Shown: one piece after another, positions 19,514 to 25,575 of the stretch | Position numbering within the stretch: position 1 is the first letter of the stretch | Layout: each line of letters begins with the position of its first letter | Source: Pseudomonas sp. Ga0074129 | Lineage (GTDB): Bacteria > Pseudomonadota > Gammaproteobacteria > Pseudomonadales > Pseudomonadaceae | Length of the DNA: 64,000 nt | Assembly: GCA_001465025.1 (NCBI GenBank) | Contig: LNDO01000057.1 | Coordinates: forward strand, 1-64,000 | Direction: 5' to 3' | Notes under the pieces: generated by a model | What the model was told of the DNA's origin: nothing | What the model saw: the letters and a program-made list of their open reading frames with translations, nothing else | The model's database searches: none | Position numbers and translations under genes: made by a program

Positions 19514-20196
19514 CAGGGTTCAACCTGATCGACCAAATGGCCGCCTTCCAGGCGAATCAGGCGCTGGCAGCGATGCGCCAGACGTTCATCGTGGGTGACC
19601 AGCACCAGTGTCGCGCCGCGTTCCTTATTCAATTCGAAGAGCAAATCGCTGATGCGCTCGCCTGTGTGGCTGTCGAGGTTGCCGGTGGGTTCATCGGCAA
19701 ACAGCACCGCAGGCTCTGCGGCAAAGGCACGTGCAATGGCGACACGCTGTTGCTCACCACCCGACAATTGGCGTGGGTAATGCGTCAGGCGTTGCCCCAG
19801 GCCCACGCGCTCTAGCAGGGCGCGGGCGCGTTGGCGGGCGTCGGCATGGCCTTCAAGCTCAAGGGGCAGCATGACGTTTTCCAGGGCATTCAAACTGTCG
19901 AGCAACTGGAAGGACTGAAATACAAAACCCACATGCTCTGCTCGAACGCGGGCGCGCTGATCTTCATCAAGGGCGGCCAGGTCATTGCCTGCCAGTACCA
20001 CGCTGCCGCTGCTGGGCAGATCAAGCCCGGCCAGCAGGCCGAGGAGGGTGGATTTACCCGAGCCGGAACTGCCAACAATCGCCAGGCTGTCACCTGAAAC
20101 AAGTTCCAGGGACAGGTCATGGAGTATGGTTAGCTCGCCTTCCGTGCTGGGGACCACTTTGCTAAGGTTTCGCGCGGTGAGAATACTTGAGCTCAT
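19513..20196 (-). CDS. ABC transporter ATP-binding protein (YbbA-like)
   Basis: The 227-residue ATPase subunit for the adjacent permease. It has Walker A GSSGSGKST (about 44-52), a Q-loop region, the ABC signature LSGGEQQRVAIARAF (about 146-160), Walker B VLFADEPTGNLD and the switch histidine in VTHDERLAHRC. It belongs to the LolD/MacB/YbbA branch of ATPases that work with FtsX-type permeases. I chose the ATG at 20196 (MSSSILTARNLSK), where family homology begins; the open frame extends upstream into the tesA promoter region without homology. It is divergent from tesA with only 10 bases between start codons, so the two promoters must overlap the opposite coding sequences. Confidence 0.93.
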   Translation of the reverse strand: MSSSILTARNLSKVVPSTEGELTILHDLSLELVSGDSLAIVGSSGSGKSTLLGLLAGLDLPSSGSVVLAGNDLAALDEDQRARVRAEHVGFVFQSFQLLDSLNALENVMLPLELEGHADARQRARALLERVGLGQRLTHYPRQLSGGEQQRVAIARAFAAEPAVLFADEPTGNLDSHTGERISDLLFELNKERGATLVLVTHDERLAHRCQRLIRLEGGHLVDQVEP

Positions 20197-20206
20197 GGAG
20201 AATCCA

Positions 20207-20812
20207 ATGCGTGCGTGGTTGATAGGTACTGCTCTAAGTCTGCTGTTGTGCGGCTCGTCGGCGTTTGCGGGTACCTTACTGGTCGTCGGCGATAGTATCA
20301 GCGCGGCTTTTGGCATGGATACCCGGCAGGGTTGGGTAGCTTTGCTGGAAAAACGGCTGGATGAGCAGGGTTTTGACCATCAAGTTGTTAATGCTTCGAT
20401 CAGTGGTGACACCAGTGCGGGCGGTGCCGCGCGGCTGCCTGCGCTACTTGCAGAGCACCAGCCGGAGCTGGTGATTATCGAGTTGGGAGGCAACGATGGT
20501 CTGCGTGGCCAGCCTCCTGCGCAATTGCAACAAAACCTTGCGGCCATGGTTCAGCAGTCACAGAAGGTTGGGGCCAAAGTGCTGATTTTGGGGATGCAAC
20601 TACCGCCTAATTACGGTGTGCGATACACAACAGCTTTCGCCGATGTGTTCCCCAAGGTTGCCAATGAGACTGGCTCAGCCTTGGTGCCTTTCGTGCTGGA
20701 GGGCATAGGTGGCGTGCCTTCCATGATGCAGAGTGATGGGATTCACCCTACTGCTGAAGCTCAGCCTCGGTTGCTGGATAACGTCTGGCCGATGCTGAAG
20801 CCGTTGCTCTGA
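20207..20812 (+). CDS. tesA: TesA-type periplasmic esterase/thioesterase, hybrid gene
   Basis: An SGNH hydrolase (arylesterase, thioesterase I, lysophospholipase L1) exported to the periplasm by an N-terminal signal peptide (about 1-20, LSLLLCGSSAFA). Conserved blocks are GDSIS with the nucleophile Ser, GGND, and DGIHP with the catalytic Asp and His. Length is 201 residues, normal for the family. I chose the ATG at 20207 because GGAG lies 6 bases upstream and the signal peptide begins there. The gene is a chimera: up to about 20524 it is the resident gene, and from there to the stop the sequence was supplied by the inserted element, because the old 3' end survives at 22800-23088. The hybrid keeps all catalytic residues and should be functional. 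Confidence 0.93.
   Translation: MRAWLIGTALSLLLCGSSAFAGTLLVVGDSISAAFGMDTRQGWVALLEKRLDEQGFDHQVVNASISGDTSAGGAARLPALLAEHQPELVIIELGGNDGLRGQPPAQLQQNLAAMVQQSQKVGAKVLILGMQLPPNYGVRYTTAFADVFPKVANETGSALVPFVLEGIGGVPSMMQSDGIHPTAEAQPRLLDNVWPMLKPLL
20524..20550 (+). repeat. Left attachment core (27 bp)
   Basis: Exact match to 22800-22826, beginning ATTGCAACAAAACC and ending GGCCATGGT. It falls in tesA codons for LQQNLAAMV. Sequence to the left is resident tesA; to the right it is the element-borne tesA 3' end. The exact crossover point within or just after the block cannot be fixed because both sides are homologous beyond it. Confidence 0.8.
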
Positions 20813-20868
20813 AGTAGTCCCTGAGCTGGTCAGGAAGCGGCATATTAATGTTCGCCTCCGGGTGCCTG

Positions 20869-21051
20869 TCAACCGTGATTTGTCACACACTTGTGCCCCA
20901 TTTGTGCCAGTCCACTGGGGCCCCGAGGGGGTAGTGGGCGGGCTTTGTATATTAGATGGGGGCTCGGATTTTTGACCCATTTTCTCAAGGACAACCACAC
21001 GACAACCCTGAGCAACAATGCAGCCCCATAGATCAGCATCAGGCTACTCAT
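20869..21051 (-). CDS. Small membrane protein in the tesA element
   Basis: A 60-residue protein with one hydrophobic segment (about 3-22, SSLMLIYGAALLLRVVVWLS) followed by a basic stretch (RKWVK) and a Pro/Gly-rich tail. I chose the ATG at 21051 because AGGA lies 6 bases upstream; an ATG 11 codons earlier has no ribosome-binding site. The gene follows the terminator of the capsid-like gene, so it would need its own promoter, which I could not identify. Its last codons overlap the left set of 11-bp-phased repeats. No family was recognised; holin-like or other phage membrane peptides are possible but this is a guess. Confidence 0.45.
   Translation of the reverse strand: MSSLMLIYGAALLLRVVVWLSLRKWVKNPSPHLIYKARPLPPRGPSGLAQMGHKCVTNHG
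20878..20908 (+). repeat. Three 11-bp-phased repeats near the left end of the element
   Basis: ATTTGTCAC (20878), ACTTGTGCC (20889) and ATTTGTGCC (20900) recur at exactly 11-base intervals, on one face of the helix. The first two units recur, in the same orientation, near the right end (22708 and 22719). Such arrays are typical arm-type binding sites for tyrosine integrases; that role is inferred. Confidence 0.55.
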
Positions 21052-21082
21052 GGTAAGTCCTACTAAAATAGTCGGGTATTGC

Positions 21083-21119
21083 AAAAAGAAGCCCTGAGAC
21101 CCATTAGGTGCTCAGAGCT
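21083..21119 (-). terminator. Rho-independent terminator after the capsid-like gene
   Basis: On the minus strand AGCTCTGAG pairs with CTCAGGGCT (9 bp, one G-T) around a 12-base loop, followed by TCTTTTT. It lies about 155 bases after the stop of the capsid-like gene and just before the small membrane-protein gene, ending the main transcript of the element. Confidence 0.7.
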
Positions 21120-21272
21120 ATCAAGGTGGTTCCTCAAGAACCAGTGTCCGCCAGTCGTCGGCATAAGGACTAAGTAGGACGGCCCCAGGTGTTCCCAGGG
21201 CTCATTCCTTGATGATGGGCAGGGATGGTTAAACAACCACCCTCTATCCCTACAGCGAATCACTGCGAGCCT

Positions 21273-22301
21273 TTACGGGCCTACAGGTGGGGCAGGCTGT
21301 TCTGCCAGGACAAGCTGTTTGACCAGTGGCAGCGCTACCTGTGTGGTCTCCCAATCAGAGCCGCCTACCTTGACTTCAACCATTGCGGTGGCCATTACGT
21401 CCACCACTGCGGAGACCTCAAGTTCCCAGCTCAGCAAGGAGCTATTGCGGGATAGCTCAACGCGCCACACGTCCCCTTCACTGTTCTCTCGGAAGGACAG
21501 CATGGCGAACGCCTTGGGAACCAAGAAGATGCCACGGTCTGTGCCGCTATAGACCTGCACACGGGTGCCCACGAGTTCGTCAATGTCCTCCAGGCCAGCC
21601 CGTTGGGCCGCACGGTTGAGCACAGGGCGAAGGCTTACCGGCACCAGCACGCCAAACTCTGAGATGTCGCGGCCCCAGTAGGTGTCCAAGTGAACAGCAA
21701 TGAGGTCAAGGACATCCTCTGCCTGTGCGGTAGGTGTGCCAGTGATTGCCCCTGCGTAGACCTTCGACACAGAAGGCTGACCTTCCAGGCTCTCGGCGAT
21801 CTTGCTCGCCATGCTTAGCTCAAGATCATTCAGTAGTTTTTCGCCTGTCTGCGCCATGCTTCGTTCAGTGAATCCAAACTGCACTGTGTGGTCGAGAATG
21901 GAGATGCGACCCGACACCAGAACGCCGACCTCTGGGGCCTCCATCGACACCAGCGAGCCCGCTACAGCTTCACCCTTGGTCACGGTGCGGCCATCGTAGG
22001 TCTGGCGAGGATCGAAGGTCACCGAGCGGTTATCCATCAGGGCCACTTGGGGGCACGTTGGGACTGAGCCGAACGGGCGAACCTCAGAGGGGAAAGCGTT
22101 ATCCATGTTCTCACGCCACTCAGCGCCGTTAAGGTGCTCGTCGGCGACTTCCTGCATTGCCTGGGCGTAAACCGCTGGATCACTGGCTGCCATCTCCTGG
22201 GCGCGAACGTCTGAGCTGTGGAAAGACACCTGGGTCAGTCCAAGGGATGCCACGGATTGGGTGTAGGTGCGGTCTGGTGCTTTGTATTGAAACGGTTTCA
22301 T
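21273..22301 (-). CDS. Putative major capsid-like protein (HK97-fold candidate)
   Basis: A 342-residue protein with no signal peptide or transmembrane helix. Its length and pattern resemble tailed-phage major capsid proteins. A long helix-forming stretch (about 150-172, LLNDLELSMASKIAESLE) is followed by a VLDLIAVHLDTYW helix, then GVLVPVSLRPVLNRAA (about 219-234), TRVQVYSGTDRGIFLVPKAFAML (about 247-270) and a C-terminal beta-rich part (SWELEVSAVVDVMATAMVEVKV). These look like the spine helix, A-domain and P-domain order of HK97-type coats. The assignment is by eye only. The start is supported by AGGAG 9 bases upstream of the ATG. It lies 35 bases downstream of the 105-residue gene, in one transcript. 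Codon use is like the host's. An encapsulin-like shell or an unrelated structural protein are alternatives. Confidence 0.45.
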   Translation of the reverse strand: MKPFQYKAPDRTYTQSVASLGLTQVSFHSSDVRAQEMAASDPAVYAQAMQEVADEHLNGAEWRENMDNAFPSEVRPFGSVPTCPQVALMDNRSVTFDPRQTYDGRTVTKGEAVAGSLVSMEAPEVGVLVSGRISILDHTVQFGFTERSMAQTGEKLLNDLELSMASKIAESLEGQPSVSKVYAGAITGTPTAQAEDVLDLIAVHLDTYWGRDISEFGVLVPVSLRPVLNRAAQRAGLEDIDELVGTRVQVYSGTDRGIFLVPKAFAMLSFRENSEGDVWRVELSRNSSLLSWELEVSAVVDVMATAMVEVKVGGSDWETTQVALPLVKQLVLAEQPAPPVGP

Positions 22302-22336
22302 GGTCTGTAACTCCTAATGGTCTAAGTGAATGGCTT

Positions 22337-22654
22337 TCAGCGGCCAAGCTGGCTGCGGATTTGTGCCCCGTGGTCTCGGATGGCCTGTGCCTTGCGCTCA
22401 CGTTCGGCTTTGCGCTCTGCGATCTCTTTCGGTGTCGGGATATGGCAGCGGGCGGCGTGTGCCTGAGATTCAGCAAGTCGGCGGGCCTCAAGCTGCGCCT
22501 GTTCAGCCAGATGATCCCGATAGACACGCATGGTCATAGGGCTTGCCTGCAAGGACAGACCCGCACTGGCGAACGCCTGGGCCACCTTGAGGACGCCTGA
22601 CTGGTCTTTGCCTTGAGCGGCTACGGGGCCTGAAGCGAAGGTAGTAGCGGCCAT
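22337..22654 (-). CDS. Small charged protein, first gene of the tesA element
   Basis: A 105-residue protein with an Ala/Gly/Ser-rich N-terminal half and a highly charged C-terminal helix (about 74-97, PTPKEIAERKAERERKAQ), likely a short coiled coil. No family was recognised. Position just upstream of the capsid-like gene would suit a scaffold or assembly protein, but nucleic-acid binding is equally possible. No good ribosome-binding site is visible at the ATG at 22654, so the start is uncertain; an ATG at M40 or M42 is an alternative. Its promoter would lie in or beside the phased repeats at 22708-22727. Confidence 0.5.
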   Translation of the reverse strand: MAATTFASGPVAAQGKDQSGVLKVAQAFASAGLSLQASPMTMRVYRDHLAEQAQLEARRLAESQAHAARCHIPTPKEIAERKAERERKAQAIRDHGAQIRSQLGR

Positions 22655-22707
22655 GCCTGCGGAAGTGCCAAGGCTTAGCGAGCTGTGTGGTCAGCTTGAG
22701 CGGCGCG

Positions 22708-22727
22708 ATTTGTAACAGACTTGTGCC
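22708..22727 (+). repeat. Two 11-bp-phased repeats near the right end of the element
   Basis: ATTTGTAAC (22708) and ACTTGTGCC (22719), with a degenerate third unit around 22729, match the array at 20878 in sequence, spacing and orientation. They sit about 73 bases inside the right core. Confidence 0.5.
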
Positions 22728-22759
22728 ACTTTGGGCATTCGATTTGGCGGTCATTGGCT

Positions 22760-22784
22760 GGAACCCTTGAGTTTGTGGGGTTCC
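22760..22784. repeat. Inverted repeat next to the right core
   Basis: GGAACCC and GGGTTCC form a 7-bp stem around an 11-base spacer, ending 15 bases before the right 27-bp core. It could be part of the recombination site or a protein-binding site; no function can be shown. Confidence 0.4.
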
Positions 22785-22799
22785 TGACCAGTGGGTGGG

Positions 22800-22826
22800 A
22801 TTGCAACAAAACCTTGCGGCCATGGT
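22800..22826 (+). repeat. Right attachment core (27 bp)
   Basis: Exact copy of 20524-20550. Sequence to the left is element DNA unrelated to tesA; sequence to the right is the displaced original tesA 3' end. The change from no similarity to full similarity is abrupt at 22800. Confidence 0.8.
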
Positions 22827-23088
22827 GCAGGCCTCGCAGCAAAAGGGCGCCCAAGTGCTGATTTTGGGGATGCAACTGCCGCCTAATTACGGCCTGCGTT
22901 ACACCACAGCGTTTGCGGCGGTGTTTCCACAGGTTGCCAGCGAGTTCAGCGTGCCGCTGGTGCCGTTCGTGCTGGAGGGCGTAGGGGGTGTGCCTGAGAT
23001 GATGCAGGCCGATGGTATTCACCCCACTGCCGAAGCGCAGTCCAGGTTGTTGGAGAACGTCTGGCCAACCCTGAAACCTTTGCTCTGA
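22800..23088 (+). pseudogene. tesA: Displaced 3' end of the original tesA
   Basis: This encodes the last 95 residues of a TesA (LQQNLAAMV to ENVWPTLKPLL) with no start region or signal peptide. Aligned with residues 107-201 of the intact copy it has 18 amino-acid differences and no gaps, and similarity stops at the stop codon. It keeps DGIHP but lacks the nucleophile Ser. It continues into the resident downstream DNA (the 23147 gene, L,D-transpeptidase, oprI), so it is the ancestral 3' end left behind by integration. Confidence 0.88.
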
Positions 23089-23146
23089 CAGGCTTTTCTG
23101 CCCTCGACCTTTCGGCTAATGTGGCGACCCTGTTCTGGAGCCCCCG

Positions 23147-23419
23147 ATGCCGCGTCCTGCTTGGTCTTTGCATGCCTATCAATTGATCGAGCCAGATGAG
23201 CAGCTTGACCTGTTTGCCTGCCGAGAAGTACGTGTGCATTTGTTGGCGCGCCAGCTTGAGTTGGGCGAGTTTGCTGATCGAACGCTGTGTGGCAGTTTGT
23301 TACCGGCGCAGCCTGTGTGGCGTGTTCTGGACAAAGCAGGCTTACGTGATCAGCGTTTGTGTTCGGCTTGTAAGGTTGTGCTGGACGCGCAAAAGCGCGG
23401 TGAGCGCCCGTCCATTTAG
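23147..23419 (+). CDS. Conserved hypothetical protein with a CxxC motif
   Basis: A 90-residue predicted cytoplasmic protein ending RLCSACKVVLDAQKRGERPSI. The CxxC (about 73-76) with surrounding basic residues suggests possible metal or redox binding, but only two Cys are close together. An uncharacterised gene occupies the same place between tesA and the L,D-transpeptidase gene in related pseudomonads, so it is probably real and ancestral to the locus. No function can be assigned. Confidence 0.65.
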   Translation: MPRPAWSLHAYQLIEPDEQLDLFACREVRVHLLARQLELGEFADRTLCGSLLPAQPVWRVLDKAGLRDQRLCSACKVVLDAQKRGERPSI

Positions 23420-23502
23420 CTGCAGTGGGCTTTCCAAGCGATTGATCAATCGGTGTACAATCGCGCTAAATATTACCAACCTTTTACGTCAGGAATTCCC
23501 GG

Positions 23503-24456
23503 ATGTTGTCGCGTGCCTTTGCCGTCACCCGTTGCCTGCCTCTGGCGGCCTTGTTTGCCGTTTCATCTGCAAGCGCTCTTGAGTTGCCGTTGCCTCCACC
23601 TGGCGAAGACATCGCGGGTGAAATCCGTGTGCACAAAGCCAAGTACGAAGACACTTTCGCTGATCTTGGCTCGGCCAACGACTTGGGTTACTTGGAGATG
23701 GTCGCAGCCAATCCTGGCGTTGACGCTTGGCTTCCTGGCGAGGGCACAGACATCATTCTGCCTACCCGCTTTATTCTGCCGCCAGGCCCACGCGAAGGCA
23801 TCGTGATCAACTTGGCTGAATACCGCCTCTATTACTACCCCAAAGGTCGTAACGTGGTTTACACCTACCCGTTGGGTATTGGTCGTGAAGGCTGGAGTTC
23901 GCCGGTAGCCAACGCACGTATCACCGCGATGACGCCTAACCCGGGCTGGACGCCGCCTAAATCAATTCTTGAGGAACATGCGGCCAACGGTGATCCGCTA
24001 CCTGCCTACGTACCGCCAGGTCCAAACAATCCGCTCGGCCCGTATAAGATGGGTTTGTCTGTGCCGGGTTATCTGATCCATGGTTCGAACAAGAAATTTG
24101 GTATTGGCATGCGGGTCAGTCACGGCTGTTTCCGTATGCTGAACCATAACGTTTTGAAACTGGCCACCATGGTTTCGGTTGGAACCTCGGTGCGCATAAT
24201 CAACGAGCCGTACAAATTTGGTCGCAGTGGCGGCAAGATCTATCTAGAAGCGCATGCACCGCTCAGTGATTCTGGCGAGGCATCAGTAGTTGATAAGCAC
24301 ACAGCGGTGATCAACTCGCTACTTAAGAATGATGAATTTGCCAACCTTCGCCTGGATTGGGAAATGCTTCGTGAAGTTGTTGCTGCTGAGGACGGTCTTC
24401 CAGTTGAAATCGCTCAGCCAGGTCAGGCTTTAGTCTCGACTGACCCTGCAATCTGA
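23503..24456 (+). CDS. L,D-transpeptidase (ErfK/YbiS/YcfS/YnhG type)
   Basis: A 317-residue periplasmic enzyme with a cleavable signal peptide (about 1-25, LFAVSSASA). A LysM-like peptidoglycan-binding stretch (about 40-88) is followed by the YkuD catalytic domain with the HG and SHGCFR motifs (catalytic Cys near 209). The family either makes 3-3 peptidoglycan cross-links or attaches an outer-membrane lipoprotein to meso-diaminopimelate. The convergent neighbour oprI encodes a Braun-lipoprotein analogue ending in Lys, which suggests the second role (inferred). The start is supported by AGGA upstream. A strong terminator follows the stop. Confidence 0.93.
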   Translation: MLSRAFAVTRCLPLAALFAVSSASALELPLPPPGEDIAGEIRVHKAKYEDTFADLGSANDLGYLEMVAANPGVDAWLPGEGTDIILPTRFILPPGPREGIVINLAEYRLYYYPKGRNVVYTYPLGIGREGWSSPVANARITAMTPNPGWTPPKSILEEHAANGDPLPAYVPPGPNNPLGPYKMGLSVPGYLIHGSNKKFGIGMRVSHGCFRMLNHNVLKLATMVSVGTSVRIINEPYKFGRSGGKIYLEAHAPLSDSGEASVVDKHTAVINSLLKNDEFANLRLDWEMLREVVAAEDGLPVEIAQPGQALVSTDPAI

Positions 24457-24476
24457 TTGCGATCATTTGTATCAAG

Positions 24477-24507
24477 CCCGTCACGCCGCAAGGCTGACGG
24501 GTTTTTT
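24477..24507 (+). terminator. Terminator of the L,D-transpeptidase gene
   Basis: Stem CCCGTCA/TGACGGG followed by six T on the plus strand, 20 bases after the stop codon. Confidence 0.85.
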
Positions 24508-24533
24508 ATTGGCCCTAGAAATTGGCAGGCAAT

Positions 24534-24564
24534 AAAAAAGCCGACCCAGAAACTGGGTCGGCTT
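24534..24564 (-). terminator. Terminator of oprI
   Basis: AAGCCGACCCAG pairs with CTGGGTCGGCTT around a 3-base loop, followed by a T-run on the minus strand, 20 bases beyond the oprI stop. Confidence 0.9.
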
Positions 24565-24583
24565 GGCATAGCCTTGTGGGCTA

Positions 24584-24835
24584 TTACTTGCGGCTGGCTT
24601 TTTCCAGCATACGCAGAGCGCGCTCGTTGGCTTCGTCAGCAGTTTGCTGAGCCTTCTGAGCGGCTGCCAGAGCGTCATCAGCCTTGCGGTAGGCTTCGTC
24701 GGCACGGGCTTGAGCGCGAGCTGCTGCATCTTCAGTTGCAGTCAGACGAGCTTCAGTTTCTTTGGACATGCTGCTGCAACCGGTAGCCAGAACTGCGGCC
24801 AATGCCAGAGCAGAGAATTTCAGAACGTTGTTCAT
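24584..24835 (-). CDS. oprI: Major outer-membrane lipoprotein OprI
   Basis: The 83-residue Pseudomonas counterpart of Braun's lipoprotein. The signal peptide ends in the lipobox LATGC (Cys at about 20), predicting lipidation and sorting to the outer membrane. The mature part is one long Ala-rich heptad coiled coil ([20 protein letters not shown]) that should trimerise. It ends ASRK; the terminal Lys is the expected point of attachment to peptidoglycan. I chose the ATG at 24835, where the signal peptide begins and GGGGAA lies upstream. A strong terminator and a plausible sigma-70 promoter frame the gene, in keeping with very high expression. Confidence 0.97.
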   Translation of the reverse strand: MNNVLKFSALALAAVLATGCSSMSKETEARLTATEDAAARAQARADEAYRKADDALAAAQKAQQTADEANERALRMLEKASRK

Positions 24836-24904
24836 CGTGTTCCCCTTGAGGTGGAGTTTTTCCATAAAAGCAATTTCCAGAAGTTAGGAAATTAGCCGGC
24901 GTAC

Positions 24905-24932
24905 ATACTACCTGTAACAGCTCGTAAGTAAA
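24905..24932 (-). promoter_or_regulatory. Candidate oprI promoter
   Basis: On the minus strand TTTACT and TAGTAT are separated by 16 bases and lie about 70 bases upstream of the oprI start. Both boxes are close to sigma-70 consensus. Confidence 0.4.
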
Positions 24933-24939
24933 CGGAGGC

Positions 24940-25250
24940 AAAGCTAGGAGGGGACATTTTTTTCGAGTTGATGTGATCTTTAACAGCTCCTGAGCAGTTT
25001 TTGGTTAAAAAACAATCAATAAGGTGTCGGTTACTGTTTCTAACAGGGTCTCTATGTGTTCAAGGTAGATACCGTTGAGGCTTGCTAAAAATATCGAGTT
25101 ATCTATCGCGAGTTGCGCTGGCGAAAGCCGTTTACGTTTCATGGCTATCTGCGTTACGTGGCACGGGGCTGGCTGGCCTGATAGGATTGTTACAATTTCT
25201 TTAGACAGCCTGTTGAGAAGCGGGCTTTGACTTATTAACAGAGGGGTTGC
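24940..25250. other. AT-rich intergenic region upstream of oprI and the GNAT gene
   Basis: About 310 bases richer in A+T than their surroundings, with a T7 run near 24958 and an A6 run near 25007. It presumably carries upstream promoter elements of oprI and the promoter of the GNAT gene. A leftward open frame across it has no ribosome-binding site and is not called. Confidence 0.5.
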
Positions 25251-25251
25251 A

Positions 25252-25527
25252 ATGAGCGAGGAGTTGTCCATTCACCATGACTTGGTCAGTCACCATTTCG
25301 AGACCACGCTGGACGGTGATCGGGCGTACCTGGCTTACATGGATCTGGGAAAGCAGACGCTGGATATTTACCGCACCTTTGTGCCCAACTCGCTGCGGGG
25401 CCGGGGCGTAGCGGCGGCCTTGACCGAGCATGCACTCGTTTACGCTGAGCGTCTGGGCTATACGGTTATTCCTTCCTGCTCATATGTTGAGCGTTATATG
25501 CAGCGCCGTCAGCGTTCAGCCAGCTAG
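25252..25527 (+). CDS. Small GNAT-fold N-acetyltransferase-like protein (YidJ-type)
   Basis: A 91-residue single-domain protein of the short acetyltransferase family. It has the reduced GNAT core: a strand pair (GDRAYLAYMDLGKQTLDIYRT), the acetyl-CoA pyrophosphate-binding loop LRGRGVAAALTEHAL (about 48-62), and a C-terminal strand with conserved Cys/Tyr (PSCSYVERYM). The substrate is unknown. AGAGGGG is placed well for the ATG at 25252. It is convergent with cysH across a shared terminator. Confidence 0.85.
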   Translation: MSEELSIHHDLVSHHFETTLDGDRAYLAYMDLGKQTLDIYRTFVPNSLRGRGVAAALTEHALVYAERLGYTVIPSCSYVERYMQRRQRSAS

Positions 25528-25544
25528 CGGTTGCCGTGCTCAAT

Positions 25545-25571
25545 AAAAAGGCCAGTCTGACTGGCCTTTTT
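25545..25571. terminator. Bidirectional terminator between the GNAT gene and cysH
   Basis: AAAAAGGCCAG and CTGGCCTTTTT form a symmetrical stem with T-runs on both strands, serving the two convergent genes. Confidence 0.9.
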
Positions 25572-25575
25572 GTTA

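Larger units (their letters stand above)
20524..22826. mobile_element. 2.28-kb integrated element in tesA, satellite-like
   Basis: The segment is bounded by two identical 27-bp direct repeats, both lying within tesA sequence. The left copy continues into a complete tesA 3' end and the right copy into a second, diverged tesA 3' end of exactly the same length (289 bases including the stop). This is the signature of site-specific integration into a gene's 3' part with replacement of that part. The interior has three leftward genes: a 105-residue charged protein, a 342-residue capsid-like protein and a 60-residue membrane protein, with a terminator after the second. Repeats phased by 11 bp occur inside both ends. 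There is no integrase, transposase, replication gene or terminase, so mobility in trans or internal deletion must be assumed. Element length from core to core is 2276 bp. Confidence 0.8.

Noticed and set aside
21063-21263. Leftward 66-residue frame just after the capsid-like gene
   Set aside because: It runs through the terminator at 21083-21119 and has unusual composition (many Cys/Trp/His); probably untranslated leader or trailer sequence despite a fair ribosome-binding site.
21273-22301. Encapsulin nanocompartment
   Set aside because: No cargo gene (peroxidase, ferritin-like, desulfurase) is next to it and the setting is an integrated element; kept only as an alternative.
22708-22740. TGGCAC on the minus strand as a sigma-54 promoter
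   Set aside because: The required GC at -12 is missing at the correct spacing, and the motif is explained by the phased repeats.
22503-22823. Leftward frames crossing the right core, one reading KWHKSVTN, reminiscent of integrase C-termini
   Set aside because: The frame would have to begin in tesA sequence outside the element, and the resemblance is only a few residues created by the phased repeat DNA; not enough to call an integrase remnant.
20524-22826. Interpretation of the tesA insert as an insertion sequence with long target duplications
   Set aside because: No transposase or terminal inverted repeats; the 27-bp repeats are tesA coding sequence and similarity continues to the stop codon at both ends.
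20207-23088. Simple tandem duplication of tesA
   Set aside because: The right copy has only the 3' part, and the intervening 2 kb is unrelated to tesA and carries its own genes and repeats; precise boundaries fit integration better.
25005-25271. Leftward 88-residue frame between oprI and the GNAT gene
   Set aside because: Overlaps the GNAT start, has no ribosome-binding site and no recognisable protein pattern.
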